Shown one piece after another: positions 53,908 to 63,400 of a stretch of DNA of 64,000 nt. Location of the stretch: NCBI GenBank assembly GCA_964643295.1, contig CAZXSN010000006.1:1-64000 (forward strand), given 5' to 3'. A program made the translations under genes and the position numbers. Position 1 is the stretch's first letter. Every line of letters starts with the position of its first letter. A model generated the notes under the pieces. That model ran no database searches. It was given only the letters and a program-made list of their open reading frames with translations, and was not told where the DNA came from. This DNA comes from Merdiplasma sp964643295. GTDB taxonomy: Bacteria; Bacillota; Clostridia; Lachnospirales; Lachnospiraceae.

Positions 53908-54966
53908 TCATTCGCCTCCCTTCGCGGCTTTATGGAAGAAGCGATCCAGGAAGCGCTCCCTGTATTCCAGCGCCTTCGGCGCCCAGTTTAAAAGCATCAT
54001 CACGATCAGAACGATCGAATAGATCAGCATCCGGTAATCGGACAAAAACCGCAGCATCTCCGGCAGCGCCGTCAGGATCACGGCCGCGATGATGGATCCG
54101 CGGATATTTCCGATGCCGCCCAGCACCACAAACACCAGCACCAGAATGGAGGTATTGAAGTTGAACTTCGAAGCCTGCAGCGTCGCCAGGTTGTGGGAGT
54201 AGAGCGCCCCCGCCATGCCCGCCAGAGCCGCCGACACGGTAAAGGCCATCAGTTTATACTTGGTGATATTGATCCCGATGGAGGAGGCCGCGATGCGGTT
54301 GTCGCGGATCGCCTTGATGGCCCGCCCGTCACGGGAATCGATCAGGTTAAGCACAATAAACAGAGTAATCAGAATCAGAATCACACCGGCGAAAAAGCTG
54401 GAATCTTTGGGAACGCCCGTGATGCCCTGGGGACCGTTTAAGATGATCTGGCCATCCGCCTCCATCCCCAGAGAAAACTGATCCTTCATGGAGATATGAA
54501 ACCCTGCGCTGTCGCGGCCGATGTAAAACACGTTGATCACGTTTTTGATGATCTCCCCGAATGCCAGGGTTACAATCGCCAGATAGTCCCCCCGCAGCCG
54601 CAGCACAGGGATTCCGATCAGAATGCCAAATACCGCCGCCGCGACGGCGCCGACCAGCACTGCGATCGCGAACCGCAAACCGCTTATAGGAATTACTTCC
54701 TGCATGCACTTGGTAAAGAAAGCGCCTGCGAATGCGCCCACGCACATAAACCCCGCGTGTCCCAGGCTTAGCTCGCCCGAGATGCCGACGACCAGATTCA
54801 GGGAGATCGCCAGAATGACATAGGTGCAGATCGGCACCAGAAGTCCCTCCAGCAGGCTGGAGATATGGCCGGTGGAGCGTAAAATCTGTACCACGGCGAA
54901 CGCGGCGATCACCATTCCGTATGTGATGAGATTGCTTCTAAAATTTTTATTTTTCATCATCCGCAC
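53908..54966 (-). CDS. livM: Branched-chain amino acid ABC transporter permease
   Basis: A 352-residue membrane protein with about nine helices and the family signature GRAIKAIRDNRIAASSIGIN (about 212-231), the coupling loop to the ATPase. The GTG start at 54966 is chosen because GGAG lies nine bases upstream, directly abutting the livH stop. Two ATG follow at 54960 and 54957 and are possible starts. Confidence 0.9.
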   Translation of the reverse strand: MRMMKNKNFRSNLITYGMVIAAFAVVQILRSTGHISSLLEGLLVPICTYVILAISLNLVVGISGELSLGHAGFMCVGAFAGAFFTKCMQEVIPISGLRFAIAVLVGAVAAAVFGILIGIPVLRLRGDYLAIVTLAFGEIIKNVINVFYIGRDSAGFHISMKDQFSLGMEADGQIILNGPQGITGVPKDSSFFAGVILILITLFIVLNLIDSRDGRAIKAIRDNRIAASSIGINITKYKLMAFTVSAALAGMAGALYSHNLATLQASKFNFNTSILVLVFVVLGGIGNIRGSIIAAVILTALPEMLRFLSDYRMLIYSIVLIVMMLLNWAPKALEYRERFLDRFFHKAAKGGE

Positions 54967-55848
54967 CTACACTTTCTCCGGAACCTGTTTGCCCAGCAGC
55001 CCGGTCGGTCTCACAAGCAGCACCACGATCAGCACAGCGAACACGATGGCATCCGCCAGCTGCGAGGAGATGTACGCTTTCCCCAGAATCTCGATGATGC
55101 CAAGCAGAATGCCGCCGATCATGGCCCCGGGAATCGAACCGATCCCGCCGAAAACTGCGGCGACAAAGGCCTTAATCCCGGGCATGGAGCCGGTATACGG
55201 GGACAGGGACGGATAGGAAGAACATAAAAGCACACCGGCGACTGCCGCCAGCCCGGAACCGATGGCGAAGGTCAAACCGATTGTGCTGTTTACGTTGATG
55301 CCCATCAGCTGCGCCGCGTCCTTATCTTCCGCGACGGCCTGCATCGCCTGTCCAACCTTCGTGCGGTTGATAAACAGTGTCAGCACTGTCATGATCACCA
55401 CACTGCTTAAGATTGTCACAATCGTCTCCCCGGAGATCGTCAGTGCCCCGCCTGCCAGTTTCAGATCCGGAACCGGCACCAGGGAAGGAAAGCTCTTCGG
55501 CGCGGAACCAAAGACCAGCAGCACCACGTTCTGCAGCAGATAACTGACGCCGATGGCCGTGATCAGCACCGCCAGCGGAGAGGACGCGCCCCTCAAAGGC
55601 CGGTAGGCTATCCTCTCAATCGTGATTCCCAGCACTGTACATACCACAATCGCTCCCAGCAGAGCGATCAGCGGATTGGTGGTCAGGTTCAGAATCGTCA
55701 GCGCCGCGTAGCCGCCCACCATGATCACGTCGCCGTGAGCGAAATTCAACATTTTGGCGATTCCGTAAACCATCGTATAGCCCAGCGCGATTATGGCATA
55801 TACACTGCCGAGACTGATCCCATTGATCAAATAGGATAAAAAACTCAT
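54967..55848 (-). CDS. livH: Branched-chain amino acid ABC transporter permease
   Basis: A 293-residue membrane protein of the LivH family: opening GISLGSVYAIIALGYTMVYG (about 9-28) and coupling loop GQAMQAVAEDKDAAQLMGIN (about 180-199). About eight helices. It follows the livJ-livH hairpin and starts after GAGGT. Confidence 0.93.
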   Translation of the reverse strand: MSFLSYLINGISLGSVYAIIALGYTMVYGIAKMLNFAHGDVIMVGGYAALTILNLTTNPLIALLGAIVVCTVLGITIERIAYRPLRGASSPLAVLITAIGVSYLLQNVVLLVFGSAPKSFPSLVPVPDLKLAGGALTISGETIVTILSSVVIMTVLTLFINRTKVGQAMQAVAEDKDAAQLMGINVNSTIGLTFAIGSGLAAVAGVLLCSSYPSLSPYTGSMPGIKAFVAAVFGGIGSIPGAMIGGILLGIIEILGKAYISSQLADAIVFAVLIVVLLVRPTGLLGKQVPEKV

Positions 55849-55875
55849 AAGACACCTCGATTTCCCTGTTCGAAA

Positions 55876-55904
55876 ACAGGGGGCTGCGTTGTGCAGCCCC
55901 CTGT
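55876..55904. repeat. Strong hairpin between livJ and livH
   Basis: ACAGGGGGCTGC/GCAGCCCCCTGT with a five-base loop. On the minus strand TTTT follows, so it may partly stop transcription after livJ and protect the livJ message. Confidence 0.75.
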
Positions 55905-56005
55905 CGCATCAACCGGTAAACATCTGCGGAGGGCCCCATTTCTTATCAGGGTTCACACCGATGCAAATGTTCGTAACTAAGAATGAATCTCTCCGCCCGC
56001 GCGGA

Positions 56006-57154
56006 TTACTCCATGCCCTTGTAAGCGCCGTTTTCAATCACGACAGCCTTGGGAGCCTTGGACGGCTCGCCGTCCGCGGTCCAGGTCATGCCCTGACCGG
56101 TCAGGCCGTCTACCGTGATCTCCACCATCGCGCCCTTCATGGCATCGCACAGAGTGCTCATATCCATATCCGCGGTCGCGCCGCACTGTTCCAGAGCCGC
56201 TTTCATGATGTAGATTCCATCATAGGCATCCGCTGCGAACTGGTTCGGAATCTCGCCGAACTGATCCTGATACTTGGTAACGAAGTTCACGGTCAGATCA
56301 TCGGTCGCATCCGCGCTGAAGGGGGTAAGCAGCATAACACCCTCTGCCAGGGAAACGTCAAACCCTTCCACGCCGCTTAAAATACCGTCCATGCCGTCTA
56401 CGCCGAACCACTTCGGAGCGTAGTCCATGGCGGCAGCCTGCGTAAAGATCAGGGAAGCTTCATTATAGTAAATCGGCAGGAACACCAGCTCCGCGCCCGC
56501 ATCCTTGGCCTTCTGCAGCTGTACGGTGAAGTCCGTCTTGCTGTCGTCGGTGAACGCTTCCGCGGAAACAATCTCAAACGGCTGATTCTCGGATTCTGTC
56601 TTGAACGTCGCGTAGATTCCGGAAGAGTACACGTCAGAGCTGTTGTAGATAACCGCTACCTTCTCCGCCAGGCCATGTCCGCCGATGTACTCCGCGGACG
56701 CGGCGCCCTGGGAAGGATCGGAGAAGCAGACACGGAACGCGTTGTCACCGGCTGTGATGCAGTCGATGGCGGATCCCGACGGGGTAAGCAGGAACATGTT
56801 GTCATTGGCCGCTTCCGCTTCCACAGCCACGCACGGCGCGGATGTCACGGAACCCAAAATCATCGTCGCGCCCCAGTCCTTCAGCGTATTGTAGGCGTTC
56901 ACGGATTTCTCCGGATCATGCTCGTCATCCTGCGGGTTGAACTCCAGCTGGAAGCCGTTGACGCCGCCCGCCTCGTTGATCTCATCCACCGCGATCTGAG
57001 CGCCGTTCATAACACCGGAACCATAAGCCGCGGCCGGGCCGGTGACCGGGCCGATGCCGCCGATCTTAAAGGTAGCTTCCTCCGCGAAGGCCGCTGTGGA
57101 CAGCACCATGGCGGATACAAGCGCCAGACCAGTTACTTTTACAAACTTTTTCAT
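56006..57154 (-). CDS. livJ: Branched-chain amino acid-binding protein
   Basis: A 382-residue exported receptor. The signal peptide is 1-23, ending AAFAEE, without a lipobox Cys. A type I fold of the LivJ family follows: KIGGIGPVTGPAAAYG near 28, then INEAGGVNG near 60 and DDEHDPEKSV near 78. The lack of a lipid anchor is uncommon in a Gram-positive binding protein and matches MglB in this window. The ATG at 57154 (AAGGAGG upstream) is chosen over 57286. First gene of livJ-H-M-G-F. Confidence 0.9.
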   Translation of the reverse strand: MKKFVKVTGLALVSAMVLSTAAFAEEATFKIGGIGPVTGPAAAYGSGVMNGAQIAVDEINEAGGVNGFQLEFNPQDDEHDPEKSVNAYNTLKDWGATMILGSVTSAPCVAVEAEAANDNMFLLTPSGSAIDCITAGDNAFRVCFSDPSQGAASAEYIGGHGLAEKVAVIYNSSDVYSSGIYATFKTESENQPFEIVSAEAFTDDSKTDFTVQLQKAKDAGAELVFLPIYYNEASLIFTQAAAMDYAPKWFGVDGMDGILSGVEGFDVSLAEGVMLLTPFSADATDDLTVNFVTKYQDQFGEIPNQFAADAYDGIYIMKAALEQCGATADMDMSTLCDAMKGAMVEITVDGLTGQGMTWTADGEPSKAPKAVVIENGAYKGME

Positions 57155-57284
57155 TCTGTTGCCTCCTTGCTTTGTTTCCTTATCCTGAAACCATACCGGC
57201 AGTCCTTTTAAGAGCAGGCCGCTTTCCAAAGCCTTCTGCCAAACCGTACGCTTCCCGCTCCTTTTTGTCTGCCGCCTTGCTGCC

Positions 57285-57308
57285 ATACTTCTTATGAATA
57301 AGAAGTAT
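57285..57308. promoter_or_regulatory. Perfect inverted repeat just after the livJ transcription start
   Basis: ATACTTCTTA, four bases, TAAGAAGTAT. It lies about 20-40 bases downstream of the predicted start site and 130 bases before livJ, a good position for a repressor site or a 5' mRNA hairpin. Confidence 0.6.
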
Positions 57309-57330
57309 CCTGTGAAAAATCACTTGACCA

Positions 57331-57359
57331 TTGTACCTTGAATCTATTTTTTCGTCAAT
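57331..57359 (-). promoter_or_regulatory. livJ promoter
   Basis: TTGACG (57359-57354), 17 bases, TACAAT (57336-57331) on the minus strand. Confidence 0.8.
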
Positions 57360-57508
57360 CGCATTTTCCGGTCAAATACCGAAAAAATTAGGGAAATTCA
57401 AAGAATCCGGCTTATCTTTTTTTCGCGGCACATCTTTTTGGCAAAATGATCCCGGAAAAGACGGCAGGATCGTCTCCGCCTGACTGCCCTTAAGGGTCCC
57501 TTTCCCCT

Positions 57509-58903
57509 TTAATACGCCTTGCCCCAGTAGACTAGCGTCTTCGCCGGTTTTCCGCAGTACACACAGGTATCGCTGATGTGCTCCTGTGAAAACGGCATAC
57601 AGCGGGAAGTCAGCCCGATCTCGTCCTTAATCGCGTCCTCGCACTCCTGGCTGCCGCACCACATGGCCTTGACAAAACCCGGACGGTTGTCCGCGCAGTC
57701 CTTGAGTTCCTCTTTGGTAACCGCCGTGTAGGTGTGCGTTTCCAGGTGAACCTTTGCCCGATGGAACATTTCCTGCTGCATCGTCTCCAAAACTTCCTTC
57801 ACCTTTTCCGCGAGTCCGGCAAGCGGCGCGATGATTTTTTCACGGGTATCGCGGCGTACAATCACGGCCTGCCCGGCGGCGATGTCTTTCGGTCCCTGTT
57901 CGATCCGCACCGGAATCCCGCGCATCTCCTGCTCGGAGAATTTCCAGCCCGGGCTCTTATCGGAATCATCCAGTCTTGTTCTGATCCCGGATGCCGTCAG
58001 AAGATCCTTCACTTCCTGCGCTTTTTCAAGCACACCCTGCTTCTTTTGCTGAATGGGAATCACCATCGCCTGCACAGGAGCGATGCGCGGCGGAAGCACC
58101 AGACCGNNNNNNNNNNAGGAAGTCTGATGGACATACTTTAAGGTATTATCCCTGTCGGTAAACTGGATGTTGAAGGCCTTTGCGAAGCCGTCGCCGAAGT
58201 TGTGGCTGGTGCCGGACTGCAGCGCCTTGCCGTCGTGCATCATGGCCTCGATTGTGTAGGTTGCCTTGGCCCCGGCAAACTTTTCCTTGTCCGTCTTGCG
58301 CCCGCGAATGACCGGAATCGCCAGTTCCTCCTCGCAGAAATCCGCGTACAGATTCAGCATCTGAATTGTGCGCTCCTCCGCCTCTTCGGCCGTCGCGTGG
58401 GCGGTGTGCCCCTCCTGCCATAAGAATTCCCGGGAGCGCAGAAACGGACGCGTCGTCTTCTCCCAGCGCACCACTGAGCACCACTGGTTGTACACCCGCG
58501 GCAGATCGCGGTAGGAATGCACGTCATTCGCGTAGAAATCGCAAAACAGTGTCTCCGAGGTCGGACGCACACACAGCCGTTCCTGCAGCGGCTCCATGCC
58601 GCCCTGCGTCACCCAGGCCACCTCCGGGGCAAAACCCTCCACGTGATCCTTCTCCTTCTCTAACAGGCTTTCGGGAATGAAAAGGGGCAGATACACGTTC
58701 TCCACGCCCACTTCCTTAAACCTGCGGTCCAGCTCGTGCTGAATGTTCTCCCAGATCGCATAGCCGGCAGGCTTGATCACCATGCAGCCTTTGACGCTTG
58801 TATAATCAATCAGTTCCGCTTTCTTTACCACATCGGTGTACCACTGGGCGAAATCCTCGTCCATCGAGGTAATCTCCTCCACCAGTTTCTTTTCCTCTGC
58901 CAT
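57509..58903 (-). CDS. proS: Prolyl-tRNA synthetase, short (ProS type 3) form; contains assembly gap
   Basis: A class II synthetase of the short archaeal/eukaryal-like form with no editing domain. Motif 2 is RWEKTTRPFLRSREFLWQEG (about 147-166). The zinc-ribbon tail ends SDTCVYCGKPAKTL. Bases 58087-58096 are N inside the frame after HQTS; the family usually has about 19 residues here, including the motif 3 Arg, so 10 N is probably a placeholder for a longer missing piece. The frame is kept on both sides. The gene starts 20 bases after the upstream reductase gene, AGGAGA before ATG 58903. Confidence 0.93.
   Translation of the reverse strand: MAEEKKLVEEITSMDEDFAQWYTDVVKKAELIDYTSVKGCMVIKPAGYAIWENIQHELDRRFKEVGVENVYLPLFIPESLLEKEKDHVEGFAPEVAWVTQGGMEPLQERLCVRPTSETLFCDFYANDVHSYRDLPRVYNQWCSVVRWEKTTRPFLRSREFLWQEGHTAHATAEEAEERTIQMLNLYADFCEEELAIPVIRGRKTDKEKFAGAKATYTIEAMMHDGKALQSGTSHNFGDGFAKAFNIQFTDRDNTLKYVHQTSXXXXGLVLPPRIAPVQAMVIPIQQKKQGVLEKAQEVKDLLTASGIRTRLDDSDKSPGWKFSEQEMRGIPVRIEQGPKDIAAGQAVIVRRDTREKIIAPLAGLAEKVKEVLETMQQEMFHRAKVHLETHTYTAVTKEELKDCADNRPGFVKAMWCGSQECEDAIKDEIGLTSRCMPFSQEHISDTCVYCGKPAKTLVYWGKAY
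58087..58096. other. Run of ten N (assembly gap)
   Basis: Unknown bases inside proS. Likely a scaffold gap of nominal size. Confidence 0.99.
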
Positions 58904-58923
58904 ATCTTTCTCCTTCCGTCATC

Positions 58924-60018
58924 CTATTTGCCGAAATACGCGGCAATTTCCTGCATCCGTCCGCTCTGGTTCACCTGGAAGGGGCAGCGCTGATCGCAGT
59001 GGCCGCATCCCACACAGTCCGAGGCGGTCTTCCCCAAAGAAAGGTAATGCTCCTTCGCGAGCGGATCTCCCAGTACCGCCAGGTCATAATATTTATTGAT
59101 CAGTCCGATGTCAAGCCCCGCCGGGCAGGGATGGCAGTGTCTGCAGTACACGCACGATCCCTTTGTCTCATCCGGGGTAAAGGAACCCAGCACGGAATAA
59201 TCCCGCTCCTCCTTCGAGGCCGTAAGGTAGACGAGGTTTTGCAGAAGCTGCTCCACATTTCCTGCCCCCTGCAGGACAGTAAGCACTCCCGGGCGGTCCA
59301 GCGCGTACTGGATACACTGCACCGGAGTCAGCGCCTGATGAAACTGGGATTTTTTCGCGTCCAGCAGCTGTCCCGCGTTGAAGGGCTTCATCACCGAAAT
59401 TCCCACGCCTTCCTTCTCGCAGCGCCGGTAGAGGGTGAAACGTTCATTTCCGCTGCCGCGGGCGTACTCCCCCTCTCCGTAATCATACATCGGATTGATG
59501 GAGAACATCATCATATCCAAGATTCCCAGGTCCAGCGCCCGGTTCGCGAGAGACGGCGTATGCGTGGACAGCCCGATATGGCGCACGACTCCCTGCGCTT
59601 TCAAATCGAGCACATACTGCAGCACCCCGTTTCCTTCCACCTCTTCCAGATCGGATGCCTCATCCAGGCAGTGCAGAAAGCCAAAATCGATGTAATCGGT
59701 CTGAAGCTTTGTAAGCTGCCAGTCGACCGAGCGCTTGACCGCCTCCAAATTCAGATTCCATCCGTATTCTCCGGAAGTGTAATCGGCGCCAAAGTGCACC
59801 TGCAGCATGGCCTCGCCTCTTCTGCCCTTCAGGGCTTCCCCCATGCCCGGAAAGATCGAGGCGTGTCCTCCTGCCATGTCAAAATAGTTTACGCCGTGGT
59901 CGAGTGCGCAGGTGACCGTCTCTGTCACGTTCCGCTCGGATTCCTCTCCTACGACCGAGGTTCCCATGCCGATCACGCTGATCTTTTCTTCCCCGTGCGG
60001 CAATTTTCTGTATTCCAT
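58924..60018 (-). CDS. Aldo/keto reductase-like protein with ferredoxin tail and altered active site
   Basis: A 364-residue protein. The AKR barrel (1-280) has IDFGFLHCLDEASDLEE near 115 and HIGLSTH near 140. In the usual catalytic stretch (YFDTAY.Y) it has YFDMAGGHASIF near 45, so the catalytic Tyr is missing. The tail has two iron-sulfur motifs, CVYCRHCHPCP and CVGCGHCDQRCP (about 300-350). This differs from the reductase at 17110, which keeps the Tyr. It may be an electron-transfer or sensor variant. The second of two ATG (60018) is chosen since AGGGGG abuts the first. Upstream of and probably co-transcribed with proS. Confidence 0.8.
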   Translation of the reverse strand: MEYRKLPHGEEKISVIGMGTSVVGEESERNVTETVTCALDHGVNYFDMAGGHASIFPGMGEALKGRRGEAMLQVHFGADYTSGEYGWNLNLEAVKRSVDWQLTKLQTDYIDFGFLHCLDEASDLEEVEGNGVLQYVLDLKAQGVVRHIGLSTHTPSLANRALDLGILDMMMFSINPMYDYGEGEYARGSGNERFTLYRRCEKEGVGISVMKPFNAGQLLDAKKSQFHQALTPVQCIQYALDRPGVLTVLQGAGNVEQLLQNLVYLTASKEERDYSVLGSFTPDETKGSCVYCRHCHPCPAGLDIGLINKYYDLAVLGDPLAKEHYLSLGKTASDCVGCGHCDQRCPFQVNQSGRMQEIAAYFGK

Positions 60019-60200
60019 CTTCATCCCCCTAATTTTCGTATTCAACTTTCGCCGGGACACTCACACAGTTCTTCCCGGTGTATCATCAGACGCCCCGCCG
60101 CCGCCAAAAAAGCCAGCCCTTCGCGGACAGAAACTGCCGCGTACCGGAAAGAACTCCTTTCGCGAACCGTTTTTAGAACGCTTTCCTGTTCGCTTCAGGA

Positions 60201-60229
60201 ATTCTATCACACATACAGGATCTTAGCAA
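60201..60229 (-). promoter_or_regulatory. Promoter of the reductase-proS operon
   Basis: TTGCTA (60229-60224), 17 bases, TAGAAT (60206-60201) preceded by TGA, an extended -10. A leader of about 180 bases follows; T-box motifs were sought and not found. Confidence 0.65.
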
Positions 60230-60412
60230 CGTTTCCGGCGGCTGCGATTTCGTTCAAAAAATCTAAAGTCAAAATCTAAGAACGTCCTGCAGGTAAGGTT
60301 TCAAACACTCTCTTTCCCTAAAACCCCCGCCTGACCGGTCTTTTCGTGAGTTTCTCTCACAAAGAACCTTTCTCTGCGCGGATTCGCCGCATTCCTTAAG
60401 TCTGGTTTAAGT
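60230..60412. other. Intergenic region
   Basis: Holds the region upstream of the reductase promoter and the downstream end of the adhesin gene. No terminator is obvious. Confidence 0.35.
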
Positions 60413-63400
60413 TCATTCTCTGCCTCTGCGCCTGCGTCGGCACATGCAAAGGAACATCATAACCAGACCTACGAAAGACAGACTGAACAGAACCGCCAGG
60501 AAACCAAGCGGGGCGTCATCCCCGGTAACAGCCGCCCCCGCGTCTTCTGTTTCCGATGAGGTTTGTGAGCCGGACGCTAAATTCCCTGCGTTCGAAGATT
60601 CTGCGTCAGGTTTCTCGGCAGGCTTCTCCGACGGCTTCGTGCCGGAACCGCCATGCGGATTCGTCTCTGTCTCTTTCGGAGGTTTTGTCTCCGGCTCCTC
60701 CGTAGGTTTCGTCTCTGTTTCACCTCCAGGCTCTGTCTCCGGTTCTTCCGTTGGCTTTGTCTCTGACCCGCCGCCGGGTTTTGTCTCCGTCTCACTGCCA
60801 AAGCCTGTCTCCGGCTCCTCCGTTGGCTTTGTCTCTGATCCGCCGCCGGGATTGGTCTCCGACTCACCGCCGGAACCAGTTCCAGAACCGCTGCCTGATT
60901 CCGGATTTGTCTCACTCTCAGGGGGTGTCTCCGGCTCTCTTTCCGTTTCCTTCTCTGATTCTTTTTCCGTCTCTGGTTCCTTTTCCGTTTCAGTCTCCGC
61001 CTCGGTTTCTGTCTCGGCTTCTGTCTCGGTTTCGGTTTCCGTTTCTGTTTCAGTCTCGGTCTCCGATTCCGTTTCAGTCTCCGCCTCGGTTTCTGCCTCG
61101 GTTTCCGTCTCAGTTTCAGTTTCCGTTTCACCCGGATACGTTGGACCGGGATTCGGATAAGGATCCGGGCGGACTGCCCTGTTTACAAAAGCAATCTCCG
61201 TCGTGCCTGCTGCCACGTTAAATGATGCCTTCGTTTCGCTGACCAGCCCCGCTGTTTTCACTGCCGTCTCGTTTTCCGGCCCTAAGATATAATACGTGTC
61301 AAATCCTGCCTGTTCATCCTCCTCAACCAGCAGGCGTGTCCCCACGGGAATGTGGAAAAACGCCTGGCTTTCACCGTCTTCCAGTTCAAACGTCGCCGTT
61401 TCCTCACTGACAGTCTCAGCCTTGTCCAGCCCAATCGTGTAGGTAAACGGAATGCCTTTTTGCCCAGCTCCATCAACAAAAACCTGGTTCTTTACGATCA
61501 GCGTTCCATAAAGTTGATTGGTAAACCGAACCGCGGTCGCGAGTGAATCGCTCGTGCTCGTGTGGATGGTTCCGCTTGCCGACCGGTTGTCGGAATGAAC
61601 CTCTACATCCTTATCCGTGCTGGTGATAACGCATTTTCCGTTCTCAATGTCCTGCAGCTCAGGATCCTTCTGCTCAGAAACGGTAAACATGGTTCCGTCT
61701 TCCAACTTAAGGACGATCCAGCTGTCCCCGTCTTTCAGAGAGAAATTCGCTTCTCCGTTTTCCAGCGGAACCTCTTCTGTTTCCAGCGCTCCGTTCGCGG
61801 CGACAGACTTCAGGATCGTGATAGAGCCGCTAAGCGGACTTCCGTCCTTTGTCAGCGTCAGCGTAAACGGGTATTCCTTCGTCTTATCCCCGATGGGAAC
61901 GGTCTTGCTGATGATCAAAGCTCCGTTGTGGAAGTTGTTGATGAATTCCGCAGTCGCCATCTCCCCGCTGCCCGGGATTACGCCTTCGCTTCCGGTACTG
62001 ACTGTTCCGTAGCCCTGCGCCGGATCCTCCGTGACAGTATAGCCCGCTCCGGTTGGCAGCCCGCAGATAACCGCGGATTCTCCCACGCCCAAAGAAAGCT
62101 CCGCCCGGTTGTTGGTAAATGTGCAAACCGGTTCTCCTTCCTTATCACCGTTCTCCCCGTAATAGGGACCATTCACTGTTTCACCGTTTATAGTTCTGAT
62201 CTCCACGCGGAAAGTGAACTTTTCGCCATTGCTTCCTGGTTTCAGAAGTGTGGACGTTTTGGTGATCTTTAAATTTCCTCCGGTATAGGTGTTGGTAAAG
62301 GCTGCTATTGCTTCTTTGCCTTTTTGAATTTCCCCCGATGCGCCTTTCGCAGTGGTCTCGTATCCGTCTTTCCGGGCATCTTCCTCCGTGACTGTGTAGG
62401 ATGCTCCGTCCGGCAGCCCCTGGAATGTCACGCTCTCTCCGCTTTTCAGTGAAAATGTGGCAGCGCCGTCTTTAAACCGTATGTCTTTCCCGATCAGGTC
62501 TGAACTTCTGGGACCGTTTACGCCGCTGTCGCTTAACGTAACCGTAAAGGCAAACGCCCGGTCTTTGTCGGCTCCTTTCCCTTCCACTTCCTTGGAAACC
62601 GTAAGGCTGCCGCCGTTGTAGTCGTTGGTAACAATGGTTTCTACAGTTTTTTCTACCGGAATCGTTCCTCTTTGATTCTCATAGGTGGTCGAATACCCTT
62701 CCGCCCACATCTCCGTAACGGAATATGTAAGACCGGCCGGCAGATTTTGAGCCTCTATGCTTTCGCCGCCTTTTAAGGAGAAGAAAGCGGTGCCGTTGGA
62801 AAAGTCCATGCCGCCGTAACTGCCGCTAAAACCTGTAGCAGCTTCCCCGCCTGCATCCTCCCCTGGTGCATCCGCGGAAGTTTCTTCTGTCACGGTCACC
62901 GCGAAGCGAAACGCCCGCTCCTGATTCCCCTGACCGGTAACCTGCTTGATAACCCGAAGCCCTCCGGTTTGAAACGTGTTGACAAACCGCGCCTGGCTGG
63001 TCTTTTGATCCCCGATGATCCCCGCTTCACCTTCAGAGGAGACCGTGTATCCCTGATGATCGGTTTCCGTAACCCGATACTTTGTCCCTGCCGGAATCCC
63101 GGAAAGAGTTTTGACCCCGCCATCCGCCAGTGTGAGCATACCTTTGCCGTCTGTGAATATAATCCCGCCATAAGTACCCTCCAGCGGTCTGCCATCCTTT
63201 GTCAGTACTACCTCGAAAGGAAACTCCCTTGTCCTGCTGGCACCAGCTCCCGCCACTGTCTTACTGATCTCCAGACTGCCGGTCCTGCGGCGGTTGATAA
63301 AAACGGCTGTCGCTGAGGTTTCATCCTCCGTGATGTCACCTTTATCCTCTATTTGAATGACCTCATACTCCTGCGTATCTGCATTCAGTTCTTCCACGGC

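Noticed and set aside
60019..60195. T-box riboswitch before the reductase-proS operon
   Set aside because: The leader lacks the conserved TGGNACCGCG-type box and a clear terminator/antiterminator pair.
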